Source of the DNA: Hymenopellis radicata | Taxonomy: Eukaryota; Basidiomycota; Agaricomycetes; Agaricales; Physalacriaceae | DNA length: 64,000 nt | Assembly (NCBI GenBank): GCA_015501595.1 | Contig: JADNRX010000047.1 | Location: forward strand, 1-64,000 | Direction: 5' to 3' | Shown here: one piece after another, positions 46,323-57,800 of the stretch | Numbering within the stretch: position 1 is the first letter of the stretch | Layout of the letters: every line of letters begins with the position of its first letter | Notes under the pieces: model-generated | Database searches by the model: none | Told to the model about the DNA's origin: nothing | What the model saw: only the letters and a program-made list of their open reading frames with translations | Translations under genes and position numbers: made by a program

Positions 46323-47850
46323 ATGTCCGACCCTATTACTCGTCAAAAACTACTCCGGCACCGTCGCCTAACGCGCATGCTTAGGCAGCCAAGACTATCG
46401 CAGTATGCAAGACAAGAAGCAGTGGGAGAACAAGAGCCGAAATCCGCGAGTGACTTGATTCTCAATGGCGGGATTCTGCCGACGAAACCTGAAGCCCTCC
46501 GAGACCCTCTGCCTACACCTGCTCCAGTCGCGAGCTCTGCATTGCCCCTCGACAATCCCGACAAGTCCCTCCTCTTCAGTGGCCTACTTTCTATCGTATC
46601 TTCCATGCGACAGGACACGCGTATGACACCCTTCCTGCCTTCGACAGGCCAAGACACGATGGCTAGTACCGCTTTATCGCCCAGCGAGATGGACTTTTCA
46701 CAGGTCGAAACAACGTCGATGGATCCTGCGTCAACGTTCAGTGATGTCCTGACCGCTACGAGTGGAGAAATGACTGCTACGAGTGAGGAGATGACCGGTG
46801 CCAGTGCGGAAACAACTACTACTACGGCGGCGGAATCGGATACCCAGTCTCTGATCTTATCGACAAATACGCCATCTGGCACGAGATCACAGATGCACGA
46901 GATCCTAGCACCGACAACCATGGATACAATCGCTTCATCTTTCTCTTCACTGTCAACGTCTCTTCAGACCTCCCAAGTCGATGTCGCGCCGACTCTCATT
47001 CGCTCCGCTCCTCCTGCCTCAGTCAATTTGCCTTCAGCTACCACCTCCGCAATTCCAATCTCGCCCGAAGGAGCAGACGCCGTTCATCATGATCCTCCCT
47101 TCCACAAGTATATCGTCATGGCCGTCATTTTGCTTAGCTTTTTTCTCATTTTCCTCGGGATCTATGCGGTTACCAACTTCAAACGTTTTGTTGCATGGAT
47201 CAGACGGAAGAACGCGCCGAAGCCGGTACAATGGGACTATGGCGTCTGGACAAAGCTGAATGACGAAGAGACCGTGAAGGTGCCCACTGACAGTAATGTT
47301 CAAGATCTCAGGAGCAGGTTCTCGGATGCGACGAGCGCGTCGGCGTATTCCTTTGTCACTAGCGCGCGGAGCTCTACGATGTCGGATTATTATGTGGATC
47401 CTAGGTACAGCGGGCCAACAGTTCTCCCTCCGATTTTGCCGCCTGCTTTGCGCGATGCGGAGGTCGCTCAATCTCTTCCATCCGCTACGCCGCACACTTT
47501 GACACCACGAACGTTACACCCGTCTACTCCTCACCGCTGCGCCTGGCGCATCGCCGCTCCTTTCTCCGGACGAGTTCTTTTCGCTTCCTTCAACGAACTC
47601 TGTACATGCTGAATTTGGTAAACACGAGAGGACGGGGAGCGCGCCTGTGTTTGGGTACGTCCCGGTGGGGGAGGGACAGCTGAGGGAGAGGAGAGAGGCG
47701 GGGATGAGCCGGGCTAGTCGGTTGATGAGCCGCTCGCTTGCTTCGGACGGCATCAGTGGGGTTGGTGCGAACACTAGCGGGAGGCGATCTAATTCTGTTT
47801 CTGTCTTGATGGATCCGACGCATCTTATGCCCGAACCGAGGTGGTTGTAA
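46323..47850 (+). CDS. Single-pass membrane protein with Ser/Thr-rich ectodomain (frame broken near the C-terminus)
   Basis: From the ATG at 46323 (MSDPITRQKLLRHRRLTRML) one frame runs to 47612. The first ~260 residues are Ser/Thr/Ala-rich with a short degenerate repeat (SGEMTATSEEMTGASAETTTTT). A transmembrane helix (YIVMAVILLSFFLIFLGIYAV) lies at about residues 263-284 and is followed by a basic stop-transfer segment (RFVAWIRRKNAPK) and a cytoplasmic domain with YSFVTSARSSTMSDYYVDPRY. Past residue 395 the frame becomes unlikely, while other frames continue sensibly: NVTPVYSSPLRLAHRRS, then SPDEFFSLPSTNSVHAEFG, then FGYVPVGEGQLRERREAG to a stop at 47848-47850. Two single-base shifts (about 47500 and 47560) would explain this. 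The protein resembles mushroom wall-sensor-like proteins only in layout; the function is unknown. No signal peptide is seen from this start. Confidence 0.6.
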
Positions 47851-48144
47851 ACTATGTATCATTGTGATTCTGTACTCGACTATGTAGTGTAGCTTTACTC
47901 TATCAGCCTATCTGTACCTACAGCAGTTGTACTATAACTATTGCACAAGCACTTGGTCATCACACTCATACTTAACGTATTCTTTCAACTCGAACTTGAT
48001 ACAGCCATCAAGGCTGAGCGCTGAGCGCTGAGTCTCTGCATATTCAACTTGATCTTGCGGACAACGAGGCAACTGCGTGGGAATCTTGAGCTCGGCCCGA
48101 ATCGGAAGCGCCAACCTGCAGTCGTTCCCTGCACCTTCAAGTAC

Positions 48145-48300
48145 TATAGATTCTCGAGGAAGCTTCCTCCTAAAGCGTTGACCTCCCTTTACTTGGCGCG
48201 AACCTGTCTTCTTTCGGCGATCTTAGATTTCTTCCCCAGCGTCTATGCTCCTCTCCGATGCCTGCCAGTGTCTAGAAAAATGAATACCTACGACGCATTC
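48145..48300 (+). repeat. Direct repeat, copy A
   Basis: Similar to 49250-49400: both contain CTCGAGGAAGCTTC followed by CTCCCTTTACTTGGCGCGAA, a CCAGCGTC-type block, and CTCTCCGATGCCTG, ending with CTACGACGCATTC. Divergence includes small indels. The two copies flank the kinase fragment at 48684-49090. Confidence 0.7.
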
Positions 48301-48683
48301 ACTTTCTCAGTGCGTAAAATTTTACACAAGTTCCTACATAAAATACTCGACATTTCGCCCAAATCCCAGGGTAGCCATGGTAATCTGGTCAGTCGTGCTG
48401 TGATAAGGCGCGCCGGCTTTCGATTCTCCAACCATTCTCCTAACTGACCTAACCCATGAAGGTGGTCGCTCTTTCCTCAGGCAGATGAATGTTCTCTTTG
48501 TCGTTTTGTCTAGAGACTGTATCACTAATCAGTCTGCAGAACCTCGAAACCTCGTTCTCTCGACACGTTGCGATCGCCATATACATCCGATTTGGGATAT
48601 ATAATTCTCCTTCACCTTCAATTCTTCTTCAACCCGGGCAAAGGCGAAGGGCAGCCTACCCTCCCACTAGTTATCTTACGTTG

Positions 48684-49090
48684 GTCTTGAACTCTCGGCT
48701 CGGAACAGGTGCGACGGGCGATGTATTCGCGGCCACCATTCCCAATGTCAAGCACGGACCGATAGTCGTGAAGCTAGCGACGACTTTCAGACACTGATCT
48801 TGAGCAACGATGGCCGCTCACTCGGCGGTGGGCGCCGAGCTAAACCCACGGCTAGGAAAAGTATGGAACCTAATCTCATCGAATACCAGCCCTCTGACCA
48901 ATTTACAGAACCCTTATTGTCCTCCATTCATGCCGTGGGTGTTCTACATCGCGATCTGAGAACGTGGAACACCTTGGTCAATGATGCGGGCGGCATTTCC
49001 ATTATCGACTTTGACAGGGCAAACATTGATGCGCATGAAGAGGATTTCCGACTGGAATGGGAGCCGTTGAAAAACTGCAGAATGGTGAAG
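48684..49090 (+). pseudogene. Kinase-like fragment
   Basis: The first block (48684-48797) has a glycine-rich loop LGTGATGDVFAA followed by PIVVKLATT, with VVK as the VAIK-type lysine. The second block (about 48873-49090) has SSIHAVGVLHRDLRTWNTLVNDAGGISIIDFDRANIDA, i.e. catalytic loop HRDLRTWN and DFD in the DFG position, as in fungal atypical kinases. The frame changes and stops lie between the blocks, and most of the N-lobe is missing, so this is a remnant. It sits between two copies of a direct repeat. Confidence 0.7.
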
Positions 49091-49249
49091 TCATCGGGAA
49101 AGATGGAATGCCTGCGAACATTGGCGATCTCGTGCATGATAACCCGGACGTGTAAGATTCCCCGATTCTTGCTCTTGAGAAAGAAAAGGGTTGGTGGACA
49201 CGATACGAAGCGTTTCCCCGCAAAGATTCTCGTTTTTCGGGTCACCCAA

Positions 49250-49400
49250 TACCGGTCTCCTCGAGGAAGCTTCATTCTAAAACCTCCCTTTACTTGGCGC
49301 GAATCTGTCATTTTGGCTCGGATTTCCCTACCAGCGTCCATGTTTCGTTCTGAGTTTCCACCTCTCCGATGCCTGAATGGATACGCGCTCTACGACGCAT
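49250..49400 (+). repeat. Direct repeat, copy B
   Basis: Second copy of the sequence at 48145-48300, in the same orientation and about 1.1 kb downstream. Confidence 0.7.
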
Positions 49401-49446
49401 TCTTCGACTAATACATATATACAGCTGCTGCGCGCTGTCCTTCAAG

Positions 49447-50499
49447 TTAAAGAAGAGGATTGTTATGATAAATGAGATCCTTCCGTTCCTGCTCCTCTAT
49501 GTTGTAGATGCCCCAACACCGCTTTTTATGTTGCTTCCACGCCTGCATGCGCTGATACGTCTCGCGTTTCTTCAGCACCACCCGCTTTCCACATCCTTTG
49601 CACGACAAAGAAGCCCTTTCGCTCTTCGAATCGTTCACCCAGCGGTCGGTCGCGGCCCAATGCTGGATATCTCCAACGTCAGAAAATGTCCTAAAGCACT
49701 TCCCTACTGTCTGGGCATTGATAGGACTGTCTTGCAAGTTCAAGGCGTCCGCGTTGATGGTCGTGGATTTTCTAAAATCAGGCGTCAGTAACAGGAAGGC
49801 TTCGACCACCGTTGTTATGGACCACGTACTTGAGGATAGACTTTGGCTGGCCCAGGACGGCGGCCTTTGCTGATGGCCCAGCAGGGCGCCGCAGGAATTT
49901 CACGCCTTTCTTCTCTACACGTCGCGTGGGCACGGGCAATGGGAGACCGAGCGTGGATTCGCCGTAGAACGCGTTCTCCCGCTGGAGGGGCGGGCGCTGA
50001 GCAATGGGAGGTGCTCGTTCTTTGGGAACTCTCCGTAGAAGGCATAGGTTCGCGTTAATGGGCGTGTTGTGCGAAAGTCGGCTTCGCCGTACAATGCACC
50101 TTCTCGGCGTAGGGGACGCGGGGTGAAGCGACAGCGCCGGCGAGGGACTTGGTGTGTGACGATCAAGGTTTTTTGTCGTTGGAGGGGCTGTGGAGTAACG
50201 CTGGCGGGTTGACTGGGTGGAGCGGTGAGTTGGACTGGTGGTGGTGGTGGCGCAAACAGATGGATTGCGTATTGACGTGTAAGAGGTGTCGGGCGTCCTT
50301 GTGAGGGTGCCGCTTGTGCTTGCATGCCGGTGGCCTGCACGGGAGTGGAGGGTGGTGGGTGAATTATGCCCATCGCAGACTGACGACTGAGAGGCTGTCG
50401 ATGTGCGAATGACTGCTGCATTTCTGAGGCTAGTGTTAATGTGGGTTGGTTTTCGAACGGTGCCACTGCGGTAGCTTTACTTTGAGAGAAGATGCTCAT
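49447..50499 (-). CDS. PLxR-motif/C2HC-finger protein (copy 3, six motif repeats, one frame break)
   Basis: Two exons, 49830-50499 and 49447-49771, with the intron at the same place and phase as in copy 2. Exon 1 starts MSIFSQSK and holds six units of one motif: RQPLSRQSAMGII, PTPLTRQYAIHLF, PQPLQRQKTLIVT, PRPLRREGALYGE, TRPLTRTYAFYGE and RPPLQRENAFYGE. The proline-rich linker and a basic VEKKGVKFLRRP patch follow, then KSILK at the exon end. Exon 2 carries DRWVNDS, as in copy 2, and the finger C-K-G-C ... H-K-K-R-C (C-x2-C-x20-H-x3-C). Between units 5 and 6 the frame shifts at about 50020-50024, beside an A run (TTT on the plus strand); one added base joins them. Exon 1 is accordingly one base short of the phase seen in copy 2. 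No named family is recognised. Confidence 0.68.
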
Positions 50500-50689
50500 C
50501 GTTCGCTCAGCTGGGCTTTTTGTTGCTGCAAACACGTGACGGTGGTGGTCCGCGCTTTGTTGTTTGTGCTGGTCAAAGTAGCTTGGCCTCTGGATTTTAG
50601 ACCAACACAGGATATTTGACGGCCAAATGCTGGGAATTATTCTTTCTTGGAGCATGGATTTTGTATCAACAGATGGGTGCCGCACTACG

Positions 50690-51829
50690 AATTGTTGAAG
50701 CCTTCTTCGATCTTGAGATCCAAGTAATACCCTTTTGGCTGGGGCGTTCTAATTTCGTATGTTGTCATGAATGGGAGCCACGAGGAGGCTGGTGCGTGAA
50801 GGGGGAATCGTGGCGATGTTTCACGCGGCCGGCAGTAGGCACGTGATCCCGGTTTCCTCTTTCCGTCCTCCCACCATCAGTAACGCCTCCAACATCGCCA
50901 ACGCGACATTCTCTCATCGTTGAGCGCTTTCTTTTCTTTCTTTGGCTGTTCAAAGTCGGTTAGGCGTTATTTGAGCCTTTTCCGGTTGGGCGGGACGACA
51001 GACGACCCCGAGACGACGCAGGAACCCGTTCACTCCAAATTTGTGCGATGACCCAGGATTTCCAGGGATGCGAGACCCGGACGCGTATCTTGCGGTCGGA
51101 ACTCGTTGACAGGGCAGTCGGACAATATGGATTCGGAAAGAAGGCTCTTTAGGCATTGCAGCACTTTCCATTAGGCGGACGTCTCAACAAGCCGTGGACG
51201 ATTCTCGCGCCCTATTCACTTACGAATTTTGCGACGCTCCCAAGGATTTCGAAAGAGGACGAGCCACAGACCTGTCGCGTCCTCCGCACCCCGCGACACA
51301 GCGCACCCAGCACCGCATCATGCTCCATGCTCCATGCTCCCGCACCATGCTCCCGCACCATGCACCTGCACCAGTCACCATGCACCCACATCTGCACCTG
51401 TGACTCATCAGTACAGCCAGTCATGGGCTTGCTTGATGCGTCGTGGCACTCCTTCTCATCTGGGTATCTCACGCAACCCCATTCCTCCTCATTCTTAGCG
51501 TCAGCCTCAGTCTTTGCTATGTCCTTGGAGTGCAGCCACCTGCATGTGTCGTTGCACTCCTACTTCTGTGGGTATCGCAGCTGCCTGCGTTTCTGAGGAC
51601 AGTTGCGTCGGGGCCGAGGGCGGCCTGCGGCCCTTGCCCATACTGCATTGTGCTCTGCTCCCTTGCTGCTACATTCCCTTCTCTGCTTCCCAAATAAACT
51701 TGGTTTATTTGCTAACAAGTGAGCGCCACGTTAGAGTCCGAAGACGGTGAGGTTATCTTGATGAAGGGTCCTGGCAAAGTCTGGCCAAGACAGCTCCTCG
51801 TCGCTGTGCAAAGCTTCGTAGGGATGGAG
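50690..51829. other. Gap with low-complexity sequence
   Basis: No supported gene. An imperfect tandem repeat of CATGCTCC / CCGCACCATG units lies near 51318-51375. Several overlapping frames here are artefacts of the repeat. The right part may be the 5' region of the recombinase element. Confidence 0.45.
51318..51392. repeat. Short tandem repeat (CATGCTCC/GCACCATG units)
   Basis: Irregular 8-14 bp units built from CATGCTCC, CGCACCATG and CTGCACC, repeated about six times. The repeat stays open in several frames on both strands. Confidence 0.65.
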
Positions 51830-52530
51830 AACCTCAGCCCAAGAGAAGAAATAGAAGAGCCAGAGGATCTGGACCCGGGATGGTGTGCCCGAAGACATCG
51901 AGGATGTGGATGCCTTTTCCCAGCCGCGCCGCGCTGAGCTCCGGTCCGCCAGTCATGACCGGATCAGCATCGAAACACCCAGACACCTCGGAGTCTTCGG
52001 TGTCAGTGCGAGTCCCGCTTCCGCACACAGTCCGTTTCGCGCACGAGTCGATGGCGACAGGAACTTCCCTGATTCCCATCCCCAGTCTTCGTGACCTCTG
52101 GTTACGAGCCACCTTCGTTGGGTGGATCCTCCTTCCTGACTCAAGGTCTCCATCTGGAACTTGGGGGACGCTGCGGCGCGCTTCTTGAGGACTGGAGAGA
52201 CTACCTTGGTGTCGGCGGCGGAGGTTGAAGCCGCGAAGCCGTCCGGCACTGTTAGACCCGCGTCCACATTTGGGACATCTGCCTCTGCAGTTTTCTCAGC
52301 AGCAGCAGCAGCTCAGTCAGGTGCATTTGCCCTGACAGGGATCTGGGTTCATGGTACTTTGTCCGCCCATGATGCTATGATGACGGCGATATTTTTTCTC
52401 TCGATTTTTCGCGAACCCAAGAGAACACGTCGCTGAGGTGCCGCCCTTCAAGGTGCCTAGAGTCGGAGGTTTTGGTGCATTTGGCGTCCCCCATCATACT
52501 CTCGCAGGTCCTATTATTAGGATCAACTGC
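51830..52530 (+). repeat. Tandem duplication, unit 1
   Basis: Aligns with 52600-53285 at an offset of about 770-776 bp. Shared anchors include GACATCGAGGATGTGGAT / AACATTGAGGACGTGGAT, GGGACGCTGCGGCG, TTCATGGTACTTTGTCCGCC and CGCGAACCCAAGAGAAC. The unit looks like former coding sequence; no full frame survives. Confidence 0.75.
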
Positions 52531-52599
52531 AGGTATGAGTCAGTCAGTTCAGAAGTAGGCAATTACTCACGATTGCTTTCTAAGGCGAAGCTGCAGATG

Positions 52600-53285
52600 C
52601 TTTGGAAGAATAGAAAACTTCAGGCCAAAGGACGACATCGAGAACGAGAGCCGGATGGCACGCCTGACAACATTGAGGACGTGGATTCCTTTCCTCGTCC
52701 AGCCCCACAGGAGGCGCTGAGCTCTAGCCCGCCAGAAGACGCGAGATCAGGATGAATGCACGCAGACGCCCCAGACCTTCGGCATCAGCACGAATCCCCC
52801 CTCCACACACAGTCCATTTCGCGCATGAGGCGACGATGGCAGGAATTTCCCTGGTGCCATCCCCAGTCATCATAACTTCCGATTGCAAGCGGAACGGTTC
52901 GTTTCTGAACCGAAGTCATCAACCTGGGACTTGGGGGACGCTGCGGCGTGCTCCTTGAGAACTGGAGTGACCACCTCGACTTCAGTGACGGAGCCGGTTA
53001 CCGCGAAGATGTCTGGCATGTTAGACCCGCATCGACATTTGCGACAAGGGAACTGGCAGCTTTCTCTGCCTCTGAAGCTTTTTCAGCAGCTCCATCAGGT
53101 ACATTCGCCCAGACATGGGTTCATGGTACTTTGTCCGCCCATGATAGTAGCGACGACATTTGCAGACTTTGTCGCGAACCCAAGAGAACGTGTCGTGGAT
53201 CGAGGTGCCCCGATTTTGGGCTTTTGGTGCATTTGGTGCCCCCGTCGTACTCTTGCAGGTCCTATGTTGGGATCGACTGCAGACA
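52600..53285 (+). repeat. Tandem duplication, unit 2
   Basis: Second unit of the tandem pair. One frame still reads SSDDICRLCREPKRTCR, a Cys-containing stretch that may come from a gag-like or accessory protein of the element that follows. Confidence 0.75.
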
Positions 53286-53639
53286 ATGCTGCAGACGTTA
53301 GACCACGGCCTTCCTTGCAGACTTCCCCTCTTTCTAAAGGTGGCAGTCGCTCCTAAGACGTAGAGTCAGTACGTTCTCGAGCCCGTAGTGTTAGAGGAGC
53401 AGGAGGCGCGAGCGGGGGAAACACTCCCGGTGCCGCATACACAGACTCCGAAGGTGACTCAGGGAAAGGAAAGGAAGAAGACACCTAGGCTGAGGAAGTC
53501 AGTGGACGTGAACCTGTCCGCTCATCAGAATACATGGTCAACGGTGAAGAAGGCAGTTCCCAAGATCTCAGAAACACGACAGCCTGTTCTGGGCTAGTAG
53601 TAGCGGAGGAGCTGAGTACTTGTGAGTCTGGCGAGTACT

Positions 53640-54235
53640 TACAGATGATCCGGATCACCAACAAGTTTAGAGCAATGGTTTTTGTGGCCTTTTATGCTTA
53701 GGCCAGATTAGGCGAACTTCTTCCAATGATGGTGAGGATGGGTGCTTTCGATGCAAAGTTCCATCCATTGGGCATAGATGTAGGAGAGGATGTGTCGGAC
53801 AGAGGCATAAAGTTATTACTCCTCCCGTGGACGAAGGTAAAGAAGGAAAGACAAGAAGATGTGACAGTCACAGTGCAACGAGGCTGTACGAATCCGGTGG
53901 CAGCACTCGAGGATCACTATGACTTCAGGGACCATGACTTCGCATCATATCTGGAGGAAAACGGGGTTCGAAGGATTCTGACTGTGAAGGCGATGAAGGC
54001 CAGGTGCAATGAACTGTGGGCAGAGAAAGAGCTTGTTCGCCTAACAGAACATGGCTTCCGCATCCGGGGTAAGGCATCCTATCTCCTTGCAGGCATTAGC
54101 ACAGAGGTTGTGCAAGTATTGGGATGATGGTCGTCAGACATGTTCCTTCATTACTGAAAGAGTTTGGAGTCCCTGGGCATGCTACATGTTGAGATGATAG
54201 CACTGCCTAGATTGAACAGACTAGCAGAGGAATAA
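53640..54235 (+). pseudogene. Tyrosine recombinase remnant
   Basis: One frame, interrupted by stops, carries the C-terminal half of a tyrosine recombinase (integrase fold): AFYA-stop-ARLGELLP, FHPLGIDVGEDVSDRGIKLLLLPWTK, ALEDHYDFRDHDFASYLEENG, LTEHGFRIRGKASYLLAGIS, EVVQVLG-stop-WSSDMFLHY-stop-KSLESLGMLHVEMI. The catalytic H-x-x-R (HGFR) and the candidate nucleophile Tyr (LHY) are visible. All three stops are explained by C-to-T or G-to-A changes: CAG to TAG near 53699, an Arg codon to TGA at 54125-54127, and TGG to TGA near 54154. The family is common in mushroom genomes, in Crypton- or DIRS-like elements and in host-borne copies; which of these applies cannot be told here. The element is dead. 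Confidence 0.8.
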
Positions 54236-54239
54236 AGTA

Positions 54240-54860
54240 TCAGCCTTTTTTGTCTTCTTTAGAGTTGGGGAGTCTTGTTCACCAGATCGTGATGCACCGA
54301 AAGGCTTAGGGTGGGTTCTCAGATCTGTCCACTTGGCTCGTCCCCAGGAGGATCGGGTCGGTTCACTTTCTGAAGTGTTTCCCCCTCCTTCCTTCCTCAC
54401 CCAACTCACAGGTCTCAGTCATCTGGCTTGTTGTTCTTTAGCAAGAATAAAAGGCATTATACTCTTGCAGTTCTAGAAACCCAGGATCTAAGTGCAATCT
54501 AGAGGCACTGACGTGAAATGACTCGGACTGATTGGTTTAGTACATCCTTCTTACCTTTCAATGGACGTTATTTTGGGGTGAGAAGAAGCGAGTGAAATCT
54601 GCGTAATTTGTCTTCCTGCTGAGTCTACATGTGTGACACGAGAAATTTATATACCATATATATCATAGATATTGAAGGACGGAAGTAGGACCATGCTCAA
54701 ATGGGAAATGGAATCAGGGCGCGTGATTTTCGGTGGCAACGAGAGCGATCACTGTGCACAGCCACATTTCCCTCTTTACCCTTGCTTCCTCACCATCGAG
54801 CTCGTTGTTGTCAACGTCGGATACGGTCGTCTCTCTCCCATCACGCGACAATAAACAGAG
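54240..54860. other. Intergenic upstream of the kinesin gene
   Basis: No supported gene. An A+T-rich stretch with TATATACCATATATATC lies near 54645-54665. Confidence 0.45.
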
Positions 54861-57800
54861 ATGGCGGAGGCTGGGGACGGCAACATCAAGGTGGTCGTGC
54901 GATGTCGACCCCTCAACTCGAGAGGTGCGTGTTGGACTCATTACCGACATGCTCCATCCTGAGCGCCCCGACGACAGAGCTGGCGCGCGGCGCAAAGCCG
55001 CTCATTCGTATGCAGGGCAACCAGACGTTTATCGACCCTCCCGAGAGCGGTTCAGCGCAGGATTCGAAGCGCGCGACCGAGCGAAAGACAATGGCGTTCA
55101 GCTTCGACAAGAGTTATTGGTCGGCTGGGCCTCGCGATGAGCCGCAATACTGCTCGCAGCAAACGCTGTACGATGATCTGGGGAAGGAGCTCCTTGACCA
55201 CGGATTCAATGGGTTCAATGCATGTATTTTAGCCTGTGCGTTTCCCTGTTACTCTGCGCTGTGATGTGCTCAAAATTTGTTGCAGATGGGCAAACTGGTG
55301 CGTGTAAATAGTGCTCAGCTACACAATGTATTGACCGTTCGATCTAGGATCCGGAAAGTCGTACAGGTATGTCTCTCATTTGACTCCGCTACATACCCAC
55401 TGACGCGTCTTTGTAGTATGATGGGATGTAAGCAACACCCCACTACATCATTATCACTCGTTTAAACTCATTTACAGACGGCCCGGACAAAGGAATCATA
55501 CCCTTGACCTGCTCCGAGCTGTTCGTCCGCGTCGACTCAAAAAAGGAAGCAGATCCAAATATCAATTTTGTTGTAGAAGTGTCATATATAGAGGTTCGTG
55601 TATCCTTCCTCTATCATCTCACCTAGTCTTCAATCTTTTGTTCAGATATATAACGAGAAGGTTCGGGACCTACTAAATCCCAAGAACACGGGCAATCTGC
55701 GTGTCCGCGAGCACCCGAGCTTGGGTCCTTACGTAGAAGATTTATCAAAGCTGGTGGTTAACAGCTACGAAGAAATGATGACCCTCATGGACGAGGGAAA
55801 CAAAGCGCGGACGGTTGCTGCCACAAACATGAACGAGACCTCTTCTCGATCACATGCCGTCTTCACCCTCCTCCTGACTATGAAACGACACGACAACGAC
55901 ACGAACCTCGACACCGAAAAGGTATCACGAATCAGTCTAGTCGATTTGGCCGGCTCCGAGCGAGCCAACTCGACCGGAGCAACTGGGCAACGGCTGAAAG
56001 AAGGTGCCAACATCAACAAGTCGTTGACTACCCTTGGAAAGGTTATATCGGCGTTGGCCTTGGCCAGTGGCGCAGAAACGAAGAAGGGGAAGAAGGGCAA
56101 AGCAGACGAGTTCGTGCCCTACCGTGACTCCGTATGTTAGTCGTCTCCCATGGTTTTCCCGTTATTGATAATTTCCCCAGGTCTTGACATGGCTCTTGAA
56201 GGACAGCTTGGGTGGTAATTCCAAGACCGCCATGATCGCTGCTATCGCTCCAGCCGATTACGAGGAGACTCTTAGTACTCTGCGGTACGCCGACCAGGCC
56301 AAGAAAATCAGGAACAAGGCCGTGGTCAACGAAGATCCCAATGCCAAGCTTGTACGGGAGCTTAAGGAGGAGCTTGAGATGCTTAGAGGTAAACCTTCGT
56401 CTTGCCATGTTTAATCACTTACTAACTTGCACAGCTCGCGTCAGCGTGTCGGCCGGGGAAGATCATTACGACCCAAAGGTCCCACCCGAAAAGCAAAAGG
56501 TCACGTATCAGACGAAGGATGGACGGATTGAGACGGTCACCAAGGCCGAGCTGCAGGACCGGATGGAGTCGAGTGAGAAGTTGATGCAGAGTCTAAACGA
56601 GACTTGGGAGCAGAAGATGGTTAGGACGCAGGAAGTGCAGAAGGAGCGCGAGCAGGCGCTTGAAGAGTTGGGTATCACGGTGGAGAAGAATTTGGTGGGC
56701 GTTCACACACCGAAGAAGGTGAGGTTCTCGTGATGTTGTTGTTGGCAAGGTAGCTGACTTGGGATTCAGATGCCTCATTTGGTCAACTTGGTACGTTTGT
56801 CATTCCTAAACGTAGTCGCTGCTCACCACTAGTCTTTCTTAGAATGAGGGTACGCCTTTTTTTATCGCCTGTGTTTCCTCTAAATGATCCTTGCAGATCC
56901 GCTCATGAGCGAATGTTTGATCTACCAAATAAAACCCGGCAAGACCATGGTGCGCGTTAATATTGTCCTGTGAATAGCGCTAATGTTGCGGCAGGTCGGA
57001 CGCCTTGACAGTGAGAAAAATGCGGCGATTCGGTTAAGTGGAGATAATATCCTGGAGGAACACTGTTATTTCGACAACGCGGAGGGCAAGGTCTTCATAT
57101 ACAGCATGCCAGACAGTGCAACGGTGCGTGCTGCCTGCTATCAATACATCATTCTAAAATATTCCAACAGTTTTTGAACGGAAAGCAACTTACCCCAGGA
57201 CAAGCTTACAAACTGAAGTCTGGTTTCCGGATTATATTGGGTAAGCAGGTCGTGTGTATTATCGCCCATTTTCTGACTAGAGTCTCTAGGTGACAATCAC
57301 GTCTTCCGCTTCAATGATCCAGAAGCAGTTCGTAAACAGCGGAATAGAGCCACCATGAAGTCCAACCTGCAGCACAGTATCACTGCGTCTGACATCGAAG
57401 CTGGTACCGAGTCGCCCGCGACACGTGCAGAGTCAACGGTGTCATCCACTGAGGACAACGTTGATTGGACTTTTGCCCAGCGAGAAGCTGCGCTGGCTCG
57501 CCTTGGACTCGATCCTACCCTGGACAATCTGCCTGACGATGATCTGAACAAGCTCTTCGAGAAGATTACGCAGGTGAAAACCATGCAGGATCACCATCTC
57601 AAACCTCGTCCTGAAAGCAGCTTGAGCCTGAGCCAAGCTGATGACGTGTGGAGCGAGACTGGACGGCCATTCTCTAGTGACGCGACGGGCGACGATACGA
57701 GCGTCGATGCTGCAATAGCTTGGAAGTCCGGAAATCGACACGCCTCTGAAGGATGTGCAGAACCAGCTCGAGAGCCGCTTGCAGTCTATCGCAGAGTCGT

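Noticed and set aside
51212..51472. His/Met/Gly-rich frames on both strands near the short tandem repeat
   Set aside because: All come from the repeat units and have no start context or neighbouring exon.
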